The notes under the pieces: model-generated | Database searches by the model: none | What the model was told of the DNA's origin: nothing | The model's input: the letters and a program-made list of their open reading frames with translations, nothing else | Translations under genes and position numbers: made by a program | Source of the DNA: Streptomyces massasporeus | GTDB lineage: Bacteria > Actinomycetota > Actinomycetes > Streptomycetales > Streptomycetaceae | Length of the DNA: 64,000 nucleotides | Assembly (NCBI RefSeq): GCF_014648995.1 | Contig: NZ_BMSE01000007.1 | Coordinates: forward strand, 1-64,000 | Direction of reading: 5' to 3' | In this document: one piece after another, positions 25,755-35,446 of the stretch | Position numbering within the stretch: the first letter of the stretch is position 1 | Layout of the letters: every line of letters begins with the position of its first letter

Positions 25755-26720
25755 ATGTCGACCACCACCACGCGCGGGGTCGCCCAGCCCGCCCCGGCCA
25801 AGGTCTCCCGGCCTCGGCCGCGGCGGGGCCTGAGGGCGAGCAGCACCTTCAACTTCTGGCTCTTCACCGGGCCGTTCCTGATCGGCCTGGTGATCTTCGT
25901 CTTCGTGCCGATCGGCTGGAGCATCTGGCTCAGCTTCTTCGAGGCACGCTTCACCGTCACGCCGAGCGAGTTCGTCGGCTTCGACAACTACAAGCAGATC
26001 CTCACGGACACGAACTTCCGGAACTCGCTGGTCACGTTCACCGTGTTCGCCGCGTTCATCGTGCCCGCCACCTGGGCCCTCTCGCTGGGCCTGGCGTTGC
26101 TGGTCAACCGGCTGCGGTTCATGCGGGCGTTCTTCCGGTCGGTGTTCTTCCTGCCGACCGCGGTCAGCTACGTCGCCGCCGCGCTGATCTGGAAGATGTC
26201 CATCTTCAACGGCGTCCGCTTCGGTCTGGCCAACACCGTCCTCGGCTGGTTCGGCGTCGACAACATCGCCTGGCTGGCCAACCCCGACCCGCCCTGGTAC
26301 TGGCTGGTCATCGTGACCGTCCGCCTCTGGCTCCAGTCGGGCTTCTACATGATCCTGTTCATCGCGGCGCTGCAGAACATCCCGCGGGAGCTGTACGAGG
26401 CCGCCTCCATCGACGGCGCCAAGCCGGGCTGGCAGACCTTCCGGCACATCACCCTGCCCCAGCTCAGGGCCACCTCCACCGCGGTGATCCTGCTCCTGCT
26501 GGTCGCCGCGTACCAGGCCTTCGACGAGTTCTTCAACCTGCTCGGCAAGGCCACCTGGGGCCAGCCCCCGCTCGTCGAGCTCTACAAGATGGCCCTCGGC
26601 CAGAACCAGAACTACGGCGCGGGCAGCGCGGGCGCGGTCGTACTGACCCTGCTCATCTGCGTCGTCACCCTGCTCCAGGGCAAGATCATGGGCTTCGGAA
26701 GGGGTGAGGAGTCCAAGTGA
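25755..26720 (+). CDS. Sugar ABC transporter permease (MalF type)
   Basis: 321 residues with six transmembrane helices, the first after a basic cytosolic N-terminus (FLIGLVIFVFVPIGWSIWLS). The EAA loop that contacts the ATPase is YEAASIDGAKPGWQTFRHITLP, followed by a membrane return. It begins 20 bases after the binding-protein stop and ends overlapping the next permease by four bases (GTGA at 26717), so the operon is tightly coupled. Confidence 0.92.
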   Translation: MSTTTTRGVAQPAPAKVSRPRPRRGLRASSTFNFWLFTGPFLIGLVIFVFVPIGWSIWLSFFEARFTVTPSEFVGFDNYKQILTDTNFRNSLVTFTVFAAFIVPATWALSLGLALLVNRLRFMRAFFRSVFFLPTAVSYVAAALIWKMSIFNGVRFGLANTVLGWFGVDNIAWLANPDPPWYWLVIVTVRLWLQSGFYMILFIAALQNIPRELYEAASIDGAKPGWQTFRHITLPQLRATSTAVILLLLVAAYQAFDEFFNLLGKATWGQPPLVELYKMALGQNQNYGAGSAGAVVLTLLICVVTLLQGKIMGFGRGEESK

Positions 26721-27601
26721 CCACCACGGCACCCGACATCACCAAGGCGACGAAGCCGGCCAAGGCCAAGCGCGGCGGCGGCGTCATGGGCAGCACCGGT
26801 CTGTACATCGCGACCGGCGTCGCCGCCCTCCTCTTCCTGATCCCCTTCTACCTGATCGTCCGCAACGCGCTGATGACGGACCCGGAGATCACGGGCGAGA
26901 CCTGGAAGTGGTTCCCCACGTCCATCCAGTGGGGCAACATCACCGAGCCGTTCGACGACGTCACCGTCGACTTCGCGCAGTCCCTGTGGAACTCCGTGGT
27001 CGTCGCCGTCCTCCACACGGCGGGCATCCTGCTGATCTGCTCGATGGCCGGATACGGTCTCGCCCGCATCCCGTACAAGCACGCCAACAAGGTGTTCTAC
27101 GCCGTCCTGGTGACCCTGATGGTTCCCACGGCCGTCACTTTCGTGCCGAGCTTCGTGCTGGTCTCGTCCCTCGGCTGGGTCGACAGTTACCGGGGTCTGA
27201 TCATCCCGGGCCTCTTCAGTGGTTTCACCTGCTTCCTGTTCCGGCAGTACTTCCTGGGGTTCCCGAAGGAGCTCGAGGAGGCGGCGCGGGTGGACGGGCT
27301 CGGCTACTGGGGCGCGTACTGGCGGATCGTCGTACCGAACTCGCTGAACTTCTTCGCGGCCATCGCCACGATCACCTTCATCAACGGCTGGAACGCCTTC
27401 CTGTGGCCCCTGGTCATCGGACAGGATCCGAGTGCCTGGACAGTCCAGGTGGCGCTGTCGTCGTATATGACGAACCAGACCGTCAACTACCACCTGATCT
27501 TCATGGCCACCGCCATCTCGATCCTGCCCCTGATCTTCGTCTTCCTCTTCCTCCAGCGCTGGCTGGTGCAGGGGATCGCACAGACCGGCATCAAGGGCTG
27601 A
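26717..27601 (+). CDS. Sugar ABC transporter permease (MalG type)
   Basis: 294 residues with six transmembrane helices. The EAA loop is EEAARVDGLGYWGAYWRIVVP, and the C-terminus WLVQGIAQTGIKG is typical of MalG-like subunits. It starts with GTG overlapping the upstream stop and ends 12 bases before lacZ, so it pairs with the preceding permease to form the membrane channel. Confidence 0.92.
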   Translation: MTTTAPDITKATKPAKAKRGGGVMGSTGLYIATGVAALLFLIPFYLIVRNALMTDPEITGETWKWFPTSIQWGNITEPFDDVTVDFAQSLWNSVVVAVLHTAGILLICSMAGYGLARIPYKHANKVFYAVLVTLMVPTAVTFVPSFVLVSSLGWVDSYRGLIIPGLFSGFTCFLFRQYFLGFPKELEEAARVDGLGYWGAYWRIVVPNSLNFFAAIATITFINGWNAFLWPLVIGQDPSAWTVQVALSSYMTNQTVNYHLIFMATAISILPLIFVFLFLQRWLVQGIAQTGIKG

Positions 27602-27613
27602 GCTAGGAGACCG

Positions 27614-30526
27614 ATGTCTTTCCGCACGACCCCATCCGTCGACTACGTCGAGGACGTCTCCCCGGGCAGCGGGGCCCTGCCGCCCCGCGCCTGGTACGCG
27701 TCCTCGGACGCGCGGTCCCTGTCGCTGAACGGCAGCTGGCGTTTCCGGCTCTCGGCCACCGCCGGCGCCGAGGACGACTCGTTCGCCGAGGAGGGCTACG
27801 ACGCCGGGAACTGGGCCGAGGTCACGGTCCCCGGGCACTGGGTCCTCCAGGGCGACGGGGCGTTCGGTTCCCCGATCTACACCAACCACCTCTACCCCTT
27901 CCCGGTGGACCCGCCGTACGTCCCGACGGAGAACCCCACCGGTGACCACCTGCGCGTCTTCGATCTGCCGTCCGACTGGCCGTCGGACGGCGGGGCGGTG
28001 CTGCGCTTCGACGGGGTCGAGTCCTGCGCCCGCGTCTGGCTGAACGGCACGGAGCTCGGCGAGTTCAAGGGCTCCCGCCTCGCGCACGAGTTCACGGTCG
28101 GCGAGTTGCTGAAGCCGGGCTCCAACGTGCTCGCCGTGCGCGTGCACCAGTGGTCGGCGGGGTCGTACCTGGAGGACCAGGACCAGTGGTGGCTGCCGGG
28201 CATCTTCCGTGACGTGACGCTGCTGCACCGTCCGTCCGGCGGCGCCGGCGACTTCTTCGTGCACGCCTCCTACGACCACACCACCGGTGAGGGCACCCTG
28301 CGCGTCGACTCCGACGTCGACGGCCGGGTGAGCGTGCCGGCCCTGGACATCGATGTCGCGACCGGCGAGCCGGTGACGGTCGCGGTCCGGCCGTGGACCG
28401 CCGAGACGCCGAAGCTCTACGACGGTGTGCTGGTCACGGACGGGGAGCGGGTGCCGCTGCGGATCGGTTTCCGTACGGTCGTCCTCGAGGACGGGCTGAT
28501 CAAGGTCAACGGAAAGGCCGTCCTCTTCAAGGGCGTCAACCGGCACGAGTGGCACCCCGAGCACGGCCGCGCGCTCGACCTGGAGACCATGCGCGAGGAC
28601 GTGCTGCTGATGAAGCGGCACAACCTCAACGCCGTGCGCACCTCGCACTACCCGCCGCACCCGGCCTTCCTGGACCTGTGCGACGAGTACGGGCTGTGGG
28701 TCATCGACGAGTGCGACCTGGAGACCCACGGCTTCACCGAGCAGGACTGGCGGGACAACCCGGTCGACGACGACCGCTGGACCCCGGCCCTGCTGGACCG
28801 CGCGGCGCGCATGGTCGAGCGGGACAAGAACCACCCGTCGATCGTGTTCTGGTCGCTGGGCAACGAGGCCGGCACCGGCCGCGGGCTCACCGCCATGGCC
28901 GAGTGGATCCACGGCCGCGACCCCGAGCGGCTGGTGCACTACGAGGGCGACTGGAACTGCCGCGACACGGACGTGTACTCGCGGATGTACGCCTTCCACG
29001 ACGAGGTCGAGAAGATCGGGCAGCAGCTCGACGGCGGCACGCACAGGCGCCGCGAGCTGCCCTTCATCCAGTGCGAGTACGCGCACGCGATGGGCAACGG
29101 CCCGGGCGGACTCGCCGACTACCAGGAGCTGTTCGAGAAGTACGAGCGGCTCCAGGGCGCCTTCGTCTGGGAGTGGATCGACCACGGCGTCCGGCACGCC
29201 GAGCTGGGCTACGCCTACGGCGGTGACTTCGGCGAGGAGCTGCACGACGGCAACTTCGTGTGCGACGGGCTGGTCTTCCCGGACCGGACGCCGTCGCCGG
29301 GCCTGATCGAGTACAAGAAGGTCATCGAGCCGGTCCGCATCGAGGGCTGGGGGTCCCCCCTGCTCGAGCGAAGCCGAGAGCTTGGGGGAGGCGCCAACGG
29401 CATCGTGCACGTCACCAACAAGCAGGACTTCGCGGACCTGTCGGCCCTGGCCTTCGAGTGGTCGTGCCAGGTGGACGGGGAGACCGTCGAGTCGGGCTCG
29501 CTCGCGGTGCCGGCGCTCGCGCCGGGCGAGAGCGCCGAGGTGAAGCTGCCGGAGCCGCCCGTGGACGGCCGGGGCGGCGAGCGGCAGTGGACGGTGCGGG
29601 CGCTGCTCGCGGACGACACGTCCTGGGCCGCGAAGGGGCACGTGGTGGCCTGGGGCCAGTTCGCCGTGGGGGCACGGCCGCTGCCGTCCTTCCCGGCGAC
29701 CGACCGGCCCGTGCCGGACGGGGGCCGGATCACCCTCGGCCCGGCCGATTTCGACGCCCGCACCGGTGCGCTGCTCTCGATCGGCGACGTGGAGGTCGGC
29801 GCGACGCCGCGGCTGGACGTGTGGCGGGCGCCGACCGACAACGACGACGGCGCCGAGTGGCAGACCGACACCCGCTACGGGACGCTGTGGCGCACGCTCG
29901 GCCTGCACCGGATGCGGCACCGCCTGGTCTCGGTCGAGGCGGGCGACGACGCGCTGACCGTCCGGACCCGGGTGGCGCCCGCCGCCCGCGAGGTGGGTCT
30001 GGACACGGTGTACCGCTGGACGTCCGACGGCGAGCGGCTGCGGCTGACCGTGTCCGTGACGCCTCAGGGCGACTGGACGGTGCCGCTGCCCCGGCTCGGT
30101 GTCCGCTTCGGGCTGGCGGAGGCGGACCGGGTGGAGTGGTTCGGCGGCGGTCCCGGCGAGGCGTACCCGGACACCGGCAAGGCGTCCATGGTCGGCCGCT
30201 GGCAGTCGACGGTGGACGGGCTGCAGACGCCGTACGTCCGTCCGCAGGAGAACGGTGCCCGGGCCGACGTCCGCTGGGTGGAGCTCGGCGGGCTCAGGAT
30301 CGAGGGTGACCCGGAGTTCTGGTTCACGGCGCGGCGCTGGACGACCGAGCAGCTGGACGCGGCCCGGCACCGCACCGACCTCACGGCCGGCGACACGGTG
30401 TGGGTCAACCTCGACCACGGGCAGCACGGCATCGGCTCGCAGTCCTGCGGCCCGGGTCCGCTGCCGCAGTACTTCCTGAAGGCGGAGCCGGCGGAGTTCT
30501 CGTTCGTGTTCTCGACCACCAGGTAA
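27614..30526 (+). CDS. lacZ: Beta-galactosidase, GH2 (LacZ type), with an in-frame repeat insertion
   Basis: A 970-residue LacZ-type GH2 enzyme with all five domains: jelly roll (~40-220), TIM barrel (~300-590; acid/base E418 in GNEAG, nucleophile E488 in QCEYAHAMGN, and an early FKGVNRHEW), and the C-terminal bgal_small_N domain (WRAPTDNDDGAEW onward). It hydrolyses terminal beta-galactosides. There is no signal peptide, so it works on imported sugar from the ABC system just upstream. AGGAGA lies 6 bases before the ATG. About 13 residues at ~580-592 (GSPLLERSRELGGG) come from a mobile palindromic repeat at 29350-29390 and are probably an exposed loop. Confidence 0.93.
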   Translation: MSFRTTPSVDYVEDVSPGSGALPPRAWYASSDARSLSLNGSWRFRLSATAGAEDDSFAEEGYDAGNWAEVTVPGHWVLQGDGAFGSPIYTNHLYPFPVDPPYVPTENPTGDHLRVFDLPSDWPSDGGAVLRFDGVESCARVWLNGTELGEFKGSRLAHEFTVGELLKPGSNVLAVRVHQWSAGSYLEDQDQWWLPGIFRDVTLLHRPSGGAGDFFVHASYDHTTGEGTLRVDSDVDGRVSVPALDIDVATGEPVTVAVRPWTAETPKLYDGVLVTDGERVPLRIGFRTVVLEDGLIKVNGKAVLFKGVNRHEWHPEHGRALDLETMREDVLLMKRHNLNAVRTSHYPPHPAFLDLCDEYGLWVIDECDLETHGFTEQDWRDNPVDDDRWTPALLDRAARMVERDKNHPSIVFWSLGNEAGTGRGLTAMAEWIHGRDPERLVHYEGDWNCRDTDVYSRMYAFHDEVEKIGQQLDGGTHRRRELPFIQCEYAHAMGNGPGGLADYQELFEKYERLQGAFVWEWIDHGVRHAELGYAYGGDFGEELHDGNFVCDGLVFPDRTPSPGLIEYKKVIEPVRIEGWGSPLLERSRELGGGANGIVHVTNKQDFADLSALAFEWSCQVDGETVESGSLAVPALAPGESAEVKLPEPPVDGRGGERQWTVRALLADDTSWAAKGHVVAWGQFAVGARPLPSFPATDRPVPDGGRITLGPADFDARTGALLSIGDVEVGATPRLDVWRAPTDNDDGAEWQTDTRYGTLWRTLGLHRMRHRLVSVEAGDDALTVRTRVAPAAREVGLDTVYRWTSDGERLRLTVSVTPQGDWTVPLPRLGVRFGLAEADRVEWFGGGPGEAYPDTGKASMVGRWQSTVDGLQTPYVRPQENGARADVRWVELGGLRIEGDPEFWFTARRWTTEQLDAARHRTDLTAGDTVWVNLDHGQHGIGSQSCGPGPLPQYFLKAEPAEFSFVFSTTR
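29350..29390. repeat. Short Streptomyces palindromic repeat (REP/MITE-like) inside lacZ
   Basis: GGGTCCCCCC, then TGCTCGAGCGAAGCCGAGAG, then CTTGGGGGAG: outer arms (TCCCCC/GGGGGA) and inner arms (CTCGAGCG-AAG-C-CGAGAG) make a nested hairpin. I recognise this wording as a short repeat common between genes in Streptomyces. Here it keeps the lacZ frame open and adds about 13 residues at the junction of the TIM barrel and the next beta domain. Confidence 0.75.
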
Positions 30527-30652
30527 GAAAGACGATTAATCGATTGACTGATTGATCGACATTTCGAGAGTGTCGGGATGTCATCCGCGGCCGGTCGGCC
30601 CTCGTGCCGACCGGCCGTCGCTGCGTTCACCACAAGGGAGTTGGTGGGTCCG

Positions 30653-31648
30653 TTGAGTGTCGCCATCGAGGTCCGCGGGCTGTCCCGTACCTTCCACACC
30701 ACCGTCCGCCGCCCCGGCTTCACGGGCGCCGTCCGTTCCCTGGTCAACCCCGAGCGGGTGGCCAAGCACGCCGTCTCCGACATCACCTTCGACGTGGCCG
30801 CGGGTGAACTCCTCGCCCTGCTCGGCCCGAACGGCGCCGGCAAGTCCACCACCATCAAGATCCTCACCGGCATCCTCACCCCCACGTCGGGCGAGGCCCG
30901 GGTCGCGGGCGTGGTGCCGTACCGGGAGCGGGAACGCAACGCCCGCAACGTGGGCGCGGTGTTCGGGCAGCGCACCCAGCTGTGGTGGGACCTGCCGGTG
31001 CGCGAGTCGTTCGCGATCCTGCGGGACATCTACGAGGTGCCCAGGGCCGAACACGCCGCCCGGCTCGCGGAGTTCGACGAGATCCTGGAGCTGTCGTCGT
31101 TCTGGGACACCCGGGTCCGCCACCTCTCGCTGGGCCAGCGGGTGCGCAGCGATCTGGCCGCCGCCCTGCTGCACGATCCGCCGGTGGTGTTCCTGGACGA
31201 GCCGACCATCGGCATGGACGTGGTGGTGAAGGAGCAGGTGCGGGAGTTCCTGCGGCACCAGGTGGAGCAGCGCGGCCGTACGGTGCTGCTGACCACGCAC
31301 GACATGACGGAGGTCGAGCGGCTCGCCGAGCGGGTGGTGCTGGTCAACCACGGCCGGCTGATGCTGGACGGCTCGCTCGACGAGATCCGCCGGAAGTTCG
31401 GCTCGACCTGGCAGGTGCGGGCCACGCTGGCGGATCCGCACGCCGAGGTCGTCCCGCCGCCGGGCACCACGCTGCTGCGGCACACCGGCGGACAGGTCGT
31501 CCTCGGCCCCGGCGGGCCGGACGCGCCCACCGTCCAGCAGGCGCTGAAGGCGGTGATCGAGCGGTTCGAGGTGACGGACATCGCCCTGGACGAGGCGGAC
31601 CTCGAGGACGTGATGCGGGCCGCGTACGCGCACGCCGGGGAGGTCTGA
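30653..31648 (+). CDS. ABC-2 type exporter, ATP-binding subunit
   Basis: About 331 residues. Walker A is LGPNGAGKSTT, the signature LSLGQRVRSDLA, Walker B VVFLDEPTIGMD, and the H loop TTHDM. The C-terminal extension after ~residue 230 (QVRATLADPH...) and the downstream partners place it in the NatA/DrrA-like ABC-2 exporter group. The likely start is the TTG at 30653 (LSVAIEVRGLSR); AAGGGAG lies 12 bases upstream. It is co-transcribed with two permeases and a small hypothetical gene. The substrate is unknown. Confidence 0.88.
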   Translation: MSVAIEVRGLSRTFHTTVRRPGFTGAVRSLVNPERVAKHAVSDITFDVAAGELLALLGPNGAGKSTTIKILTGILTPTSGEARVAGVVPYRERERNARNVGAVFGQRTQLWWDLPVRESFAILRDIYEVPRAEHAARLAEFDEILELSSFWDTRVRHLSLGQRVRSDLAAALLHDPPVVFLDEPTIGMDVVVKEQVREFLRHQVEQRGRTVLLTTHDMTEVERLAERVVLVNHGRLMLDGSLDEIRRKFGSTWQVRATLADPHAEVVPPPGTTLLRHTGGQVVLGPGGPDAPTVQQALKAVIERFEVTDIALDEADLEDVMRAAYAHAGEV

Positions 31649-31649
31649 C

Positions 31650-32453
31650 GTGGCCGTGCCCCACGCCTGGCGCGCCGCCCGGGTCACCCCGCTCGGCGAG
31701 CTGAACGCACCGCCCCGGATGACCGCCGTCGCCCTGCGGCTGGCCGTGCAGGTGGTGCTGGTCTGGTCGCTGTGGAGGGGCCTGTACGCGCAGTCCGGCA
31801 CGACCGCGGGGCTGAGCCGCGACCAGGCCGTCACGTACGCCGTGCTGGCCGTACTGGCGTCCCGGCTGCGGGAGCTGGACCAGTACGCGGGCCGGGACAC
31901 GGTCCTGCAGCACATGCACTTCGGCACCATCGTGTACTGGTACCTGCGCCCGCTGCCGCCGCAGCGCTACTACGCCCTGCGGGCGGCCGGAGAGCAGCTG
32001 TACGGGCTGGCGTGGGCGCTGACGGGATACCTGATCTGCCTGGCCGCCGGTGTCGTCGAGCCGCCCGGATCGCCCGCGGTGGCCGGGGTGTTCGTGCTCA
32101 GCATGCTGCTCGGCCAATGGGTTCTGTACTACGTCATGCTGATGCTCGACCAGTTGTGCTTCTGGACGGTCCGCAACACCGCGGCGATGCTCATCCTGCT
32201 GTTCGCGCAGAACCTGCTGTCCGGGGTGTACGCGCCGCTGTGGTTCTTCCCGGACTGGTTCGTGACGATGAGCGCGTTCCTCCCCTTCCAGGCCACGCTG
32301 AGCGTGCCGTTGTCGCTGTACGTGGGCCGGATCCCGTTGTCCGACGCGGCGTTCCAGCTCTCCGTGCAGGCCGCGTGGGTCGTGGCGCTGGCTCTGTTCA
32401 CCCGGTTCCTGTGGCGGCGGGCCGCCCGGCGCGTGATCTCGCAGGGAGGCTGA
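31650..32453 (+). CDS. ABC-2 type exporter, membrane subunit 1
   Basis: 267 residues, six membrane spans (AVALRLAVQVVLVWSLWRGL at the N-terminus; LYGLAWALTGYLICLAAGVV; LLGQWVLYYVMLMLDQLCFW; final AAWVVALALFTRFLWR). The layout and the next gene's fold match paired ABC-2 family permeases (DUF990-like). GTG start one base after the ATPase stop. Confidence 0.85.
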   Translation: MAVPHAWRAARVTPLGELNAPPRMTAVALRLAVQVVLVWSLWRGLYAQSGTTAGLSRDQAVTYAVLAVLASRLRELDQYAGRDTVLQHMHFGTIVYWYLRPLPPQRYYALRAAGEQLYGLAWALTGYLICLAAGVVEPPGSPAVAGVFVLSMLLGQWVLYYVMLMLDQLCFWTVRNTAAMLILLFAQNLLSGVYAPLWFFPDWFVTMSAFLPFQATLSVPLSLYVGRIPLSDAAFQLSVQAAWVVALALFTRFLWRRAARRVISQGG

Positions 32454-32454
32454 G

Positions 32455-33261
32455 ATGTCGTTGAAGGCTCTGCGGATCGTGTGGCGCGTGACGGCGCTCA
32501 ACTTCCGCGCGCAGATGGAGTACCGCACCGAGTTCCTGCTGATGATCGCGATCGGCGCGATCTGGCAGGTGTCGGTGATCGTGTTCGCGACGGTACTGCT
32601 GTCGCGGTTCGCCGGGATGGGCGGCTGGGACAGCTCCGACGTGCTGCTGATCCCGGCGACGCGGATGCTGGCGCACGGGCTGTTCGTGCTGTTCCTGGGA
32701 CGCATGCACTGGGCCGGCCGGCAGATCCAGGAAGGCCGCATCGACATCTACCTGATGCGTCCGATGCCGGTCCACCGCCAGATACAGCTGGCGTTCTTCC
32801 CGACCAACGCCATCGGGGACCTGACGGTGGCGGCCGGCCTGATGGTGGGGGCGCTCTCCCGCAGCGACCTGGACTGGACGACGGGCCGGATCACGTACCT
32901 GGTCGCGGCCGTTCTCGGCGGCATGCTGCTGGAGGCGGCCCTGTTCACGGTCGTGGCCAGTGCGTCCCTGCGCTTCCCGGCCGCCGACATGTGGGGCCGC
33001 TGGCTGGAGGAACTCCTCGGCACCTTCGGCAGCTACCCCCTGAACGTCCTGCCCAAGGCGGTGGGCGGATTCCTCACCTTCGGCCTTCCGCTCGCGTTCG
33101 TCGCCTACTTCCCGGCAGCGGTCCTCACGGGCCACGGCCACTCGACGGGAGTCCCGTACTGGCTCGCGGCGGCCTCACCGCTGCTCGGGCTGCTGGCGTA
33201 CCTGGCGGCGCGGGTGCTGTGGAAGTGGAGCCTGCGGCACTACACCGGGATCAACGGATGA
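32455..33261 (+). CDS. ABC-2 type exporter, membrane subunit 2 (DUF990-like)
   Basis: 268 residues with six spans and the DUF990-type signature VWRVTALNFRAQMEYRTEF...MIAIGAIWQ. It ends in a positive-inside tail RVLWKWSLRHYTGING. ATG at 32455, one base after the previous stop. Its own stop overlaps the start of the next gene (ATGA, 33258-33261), so the operon continues. Confidence 0.87.
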   Translation: MSLKALRIVWRVTALNFRAQMEYRTEFLLMIAIGAIWQVSVIVFATVLLSRFAGMGGWDSSDVLLIPATRMLAHGLFVLFLGRMHWAGRQIQEGRIDIYLMRPMPVHRQIQLAFFPTNAIGDLTVAAGLMVGALSRSDLDWTTGRITYLVAAVLGGMLLEAALFTVVASASLRFPAADMWGRWLEELLGTFGSYPLNVLPKAVGGFLTFGLPLAFVAYFPAAVLTGHGHSTGVPYWLAAASPLLGLLAYLAARVLWKWSLRHYTGING

Positions 33262-33827
33262 GCGCGCAGGAGTACGCCGCCGAGGCCGTCGTGTGGAGCC
33301 GGCTGGCCGGGCTGCTGTCGGCGGCGGGCGACCGCGAGGAGGTCCAGGCGTGCTGGGACATCGGCGAGCAGGAGGCCGGTCTGGAGCTGCTGGTCGAGCG
33401 GCTGCTCGGGCAGGGCGCGGGCGTCGAGGGGGCGGCCCGCGCCGAGCTCGCCGTGATGGCCGAGCAGTGGGGCGAGTGGGACTGGCTCGGCGCACGGATC
33501 GCCGCCCTGCCCCACGTCGGCGAGGAGGCAGGTCGGCTGCGTGTGCTCCAGGACGGGGCGGAGGAGACGCGGCCCGCCGGATTCGTCCTGCCGGAGCACC
33601 CGCTCGCCCGGGCGGTGCTCGTTCCGTGGATCGTGTGCGCACCCTGCGAGCGGGTGCTGGCCCGGGCCCACCGGCGGGAGGAGTGGGGCGCCCTGTCGTT
33701 CCTGGCGGAGGGATACGTCGTGTTCGGGCCCGACTTCGCCCCGGTGGTCTTTGCCCGGGAGGAGCCCGGGGCGGCCTGGGACGCGCTGGCCGCGCTGCGG
33801 GACGGCTGCGACCGCGATCGCGGGTGA
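33258..33827 (+). CDS. Conserved hypothetical protein, last gene of the ABC-2 operon
   Basis: 189 residues with no membrane span or signal. The N-terminal half is helical (WSRLAGLLSAAGDREEVQACWDIGEQEAGLELLVERLL); the second half has a CAPCERVLARAHRREEWG motif with two cysteines. It is translationally coupled to the permease upstream. I do not recognise the family; the coupling suggests a role linked to the exporter, but this is inference only. Confidence 0.7.
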   Translation: MSAQEYAAEAVVWSRLAGLLSAAGDREEVQACWDIGEQEAGLELLVERLLGQGAGVEGAARAELAVMAEQWGEWDWLGARIAALPHVGEEAGRLRVLQDGAEETRPAGFVLPEHPLARAVLVPWIVCAPCERVLARAHRREEWGALSFLAEGYVVFGPDFAPVVFAREEPGAAWDALAALRDGCDRDRG

Positions 33828-33839
33828 GTCCCGGCCGGG

Positions 33840-35150
33840 TCAGGGCCGGCCCGCCCCGCGGATCGGGGTGAGCAGGGCCGTCGCCGCGAGCAGGACGCAC
33901 GTCGCTCCGGCCGCCAGGGCGACCGGAGCTGTGCCCTGTTCCTCGGCGGCCCAGGTGAGGACGGCGGCGCCGACGGGGGCCGCCGCGTAGTGGAGGGTCC
34001 AGAACGCGGAGGTGACCCGGCCCAGGAGGTGTTCCGGGGTCACCTCCTGGCGGAGCGACATCGAGCAGGTTCCTCCCATGGCGGCACAGGCGAGGAAGAC
34101 GGCGCTCAGGGCCGCGACGACCGGCACGTCCCGGGCCCAGCCGAGACCGGCGAACGCGAGGCCGCAGCCCGCGACCGAGCAGGTCCACGTCGGCCCGAAG
34201 CCGAGGCGGCGGCGGATCCTGGCCACGAGCAGGGCGCCGGCGATGGTGCCGAGCGCACCGGCCGCCATGACGGTGCCGACGGTGCCGTCGTCGTGCCCGA
34301 GGTCGTACTTGAGGTGGTAGATGACCAGGTCGTTGAGGCCGAGGGTGAGGAAGCTGAAGACGAACAGCAGGACGGTGAGCGAGCGCAGCACGGGGTGGCC
34401 GTGGAGGAAGGCGATGCCGGTGCGGAGGTCCTGCCACAGTCCGGTGCGCCTGCCCGGCCGTTCGTCCGGAGTGCGGGAGCGGAACCGTACGAAGAACAGG
34501 CACATGGCCGACACCCCGAAACTGGCCGCGTCCACGCCGACGGCCGCGGCCGGGCCGGACCACGCGGCGACCAGCCCCGCGCACAGCGGCCCGAGGACAC
34601 CCGCCGCGGCGGCTGTCGCGTTCAACCGCCCGTTGGCCTCCGTGAGTTGCCCGGTACCGACCAGTGCGCGCACGCCCGTCACGTAGCCGACCGCGAACAG
34701 CATGCCGACGGCCTCGCACAGCGGCAGCACCGCGTACAGCAGCCAGATCTGCGGCCCGAACAGCCACACCACCGGGATCACCCCGTACAGCCCCATGCGC
34801 ACCAGATCGCAGGCGATGAGCAGCCGGCGCCGGTCCACCCGGTCCACGACCGCCCCGGCGAACACCGCCGCCACGACGGATGCCGCCCCGCCCACCGCGG
34901 TCAGCAGCCCCATCCGGGCGACCGAGCCGGTGGCCTCCAGGACCAGCAGGGGCAGGGCGATCAGCGCGAACGAGTCGCCGAGCACGGAGAGGGTCTGGGC
35001 GGCCCAGAAGATCCCGAAGTCGCGCTGCCGCCACAGCGGGCGGGCGCCGCGTGAGCCGTCGTCGGCGGCGGCTTCCGAGGGCCCTCGGCCGGGCTTGCCG
35101 CCGGACTCGCCGCCGGGTTCATCAGCGCGCCGTGCCGCCCCGTGCGTCAT
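33840..35150 (-). CDS. MFS transporter (drug-efflux-like)
   Basis: About 436 residues with twelve predicted membrane helices. The first is WRQRDFGIFWAAQTLSVLGDSFALIALPLLVLE; loop 2-3 carries DRVDRRRLLIACDLVRMGLYG, the A-like motif of enterobactin-exporter/MdtG-like MFS proteins. The ATG at 35150 is preceded by GGGAGGTT, a good ribosome binding site. The N-terminal 40 residues are charged and cytosolic. Substrate unknown. This is the last chromosome-like gene before the accessory island. Confidence 0.87.
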   Translation of the reverse strand: MTHGAARRADEPGGESGGKPGRGPSEAAADDGSRGARPLWRQRDFGIFWAAQTLSVLGDSFALIALPLLVLEATGSVARMGLLTAVGGAASVVAAVFAGAVVDRVDRRRLLIACDLVRMGLYGVIPVVWLFGPQIWLLYAVLPLCEAVGMLFAVGYVTGVRALVGTGQLTEANGRLNATAAAAGVLGPLCAGLVAAWSGPAAAVGVDAASFGVSAMCLFFVRFRSRTPDERPGRRTGLWQDLRTGIAFLHGHPVLRSLTVLLFVFSFLTLGLNDLVIYHLKYDLGHDDGTVGTVMAAGALGTIAGALLVARIRRRLGFGPTWTCSVAGCGLAFAGLGWARDVPVVAALSAVFLACAAMGGTCSMSLRQEVTPEHLLGRVTSAFWTLHYAAAPVGAAVLTWAAEEQGTAPVALAAGATCVLLAATALLTPIRGAGRP

Positions 35151-35446
35151 GCAACCTCCCCCGTCGCCGATGCACGGCAACCCTACGGCCGTGGGCGAAA
35201 AGCGGTACCGGCGGGCGGCACGGGCGGGTAGCGTCCGCACCGTGAGCTGATCTCTCCCGCGGTGTCCCGGACACCGCAGCCGCCGCGGAACGGACCCGCA
35301 CCGCGGGCGTTTGCCCCCCACCCCCCGCCAGAAGGCGAGGTTGTTCCGGGCGATGAGGGTGACGGCCGCACGGCCCTACTTCCGTCCTCGCTCCCCCGAT
35401 CCATCGGCGGCGAACGCGTCTCGTCCACGGAGGTGCACCGACCGAG

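Noticed and set aside
26612..30427. A very long open frame (over 1200 codons) on the minus strand opposite the permease and lacZ genes
   Set aside because: High third-position GC in real genes leaves antisense frames open. The translation is low-complexity Arg/Val/Asp/His-rich with no domain, whereas the plus strand encodes a complete GH2 enzyme and permease. Similar frames opposite poxB, the PL4 lyase and others were dropped for the same reason.
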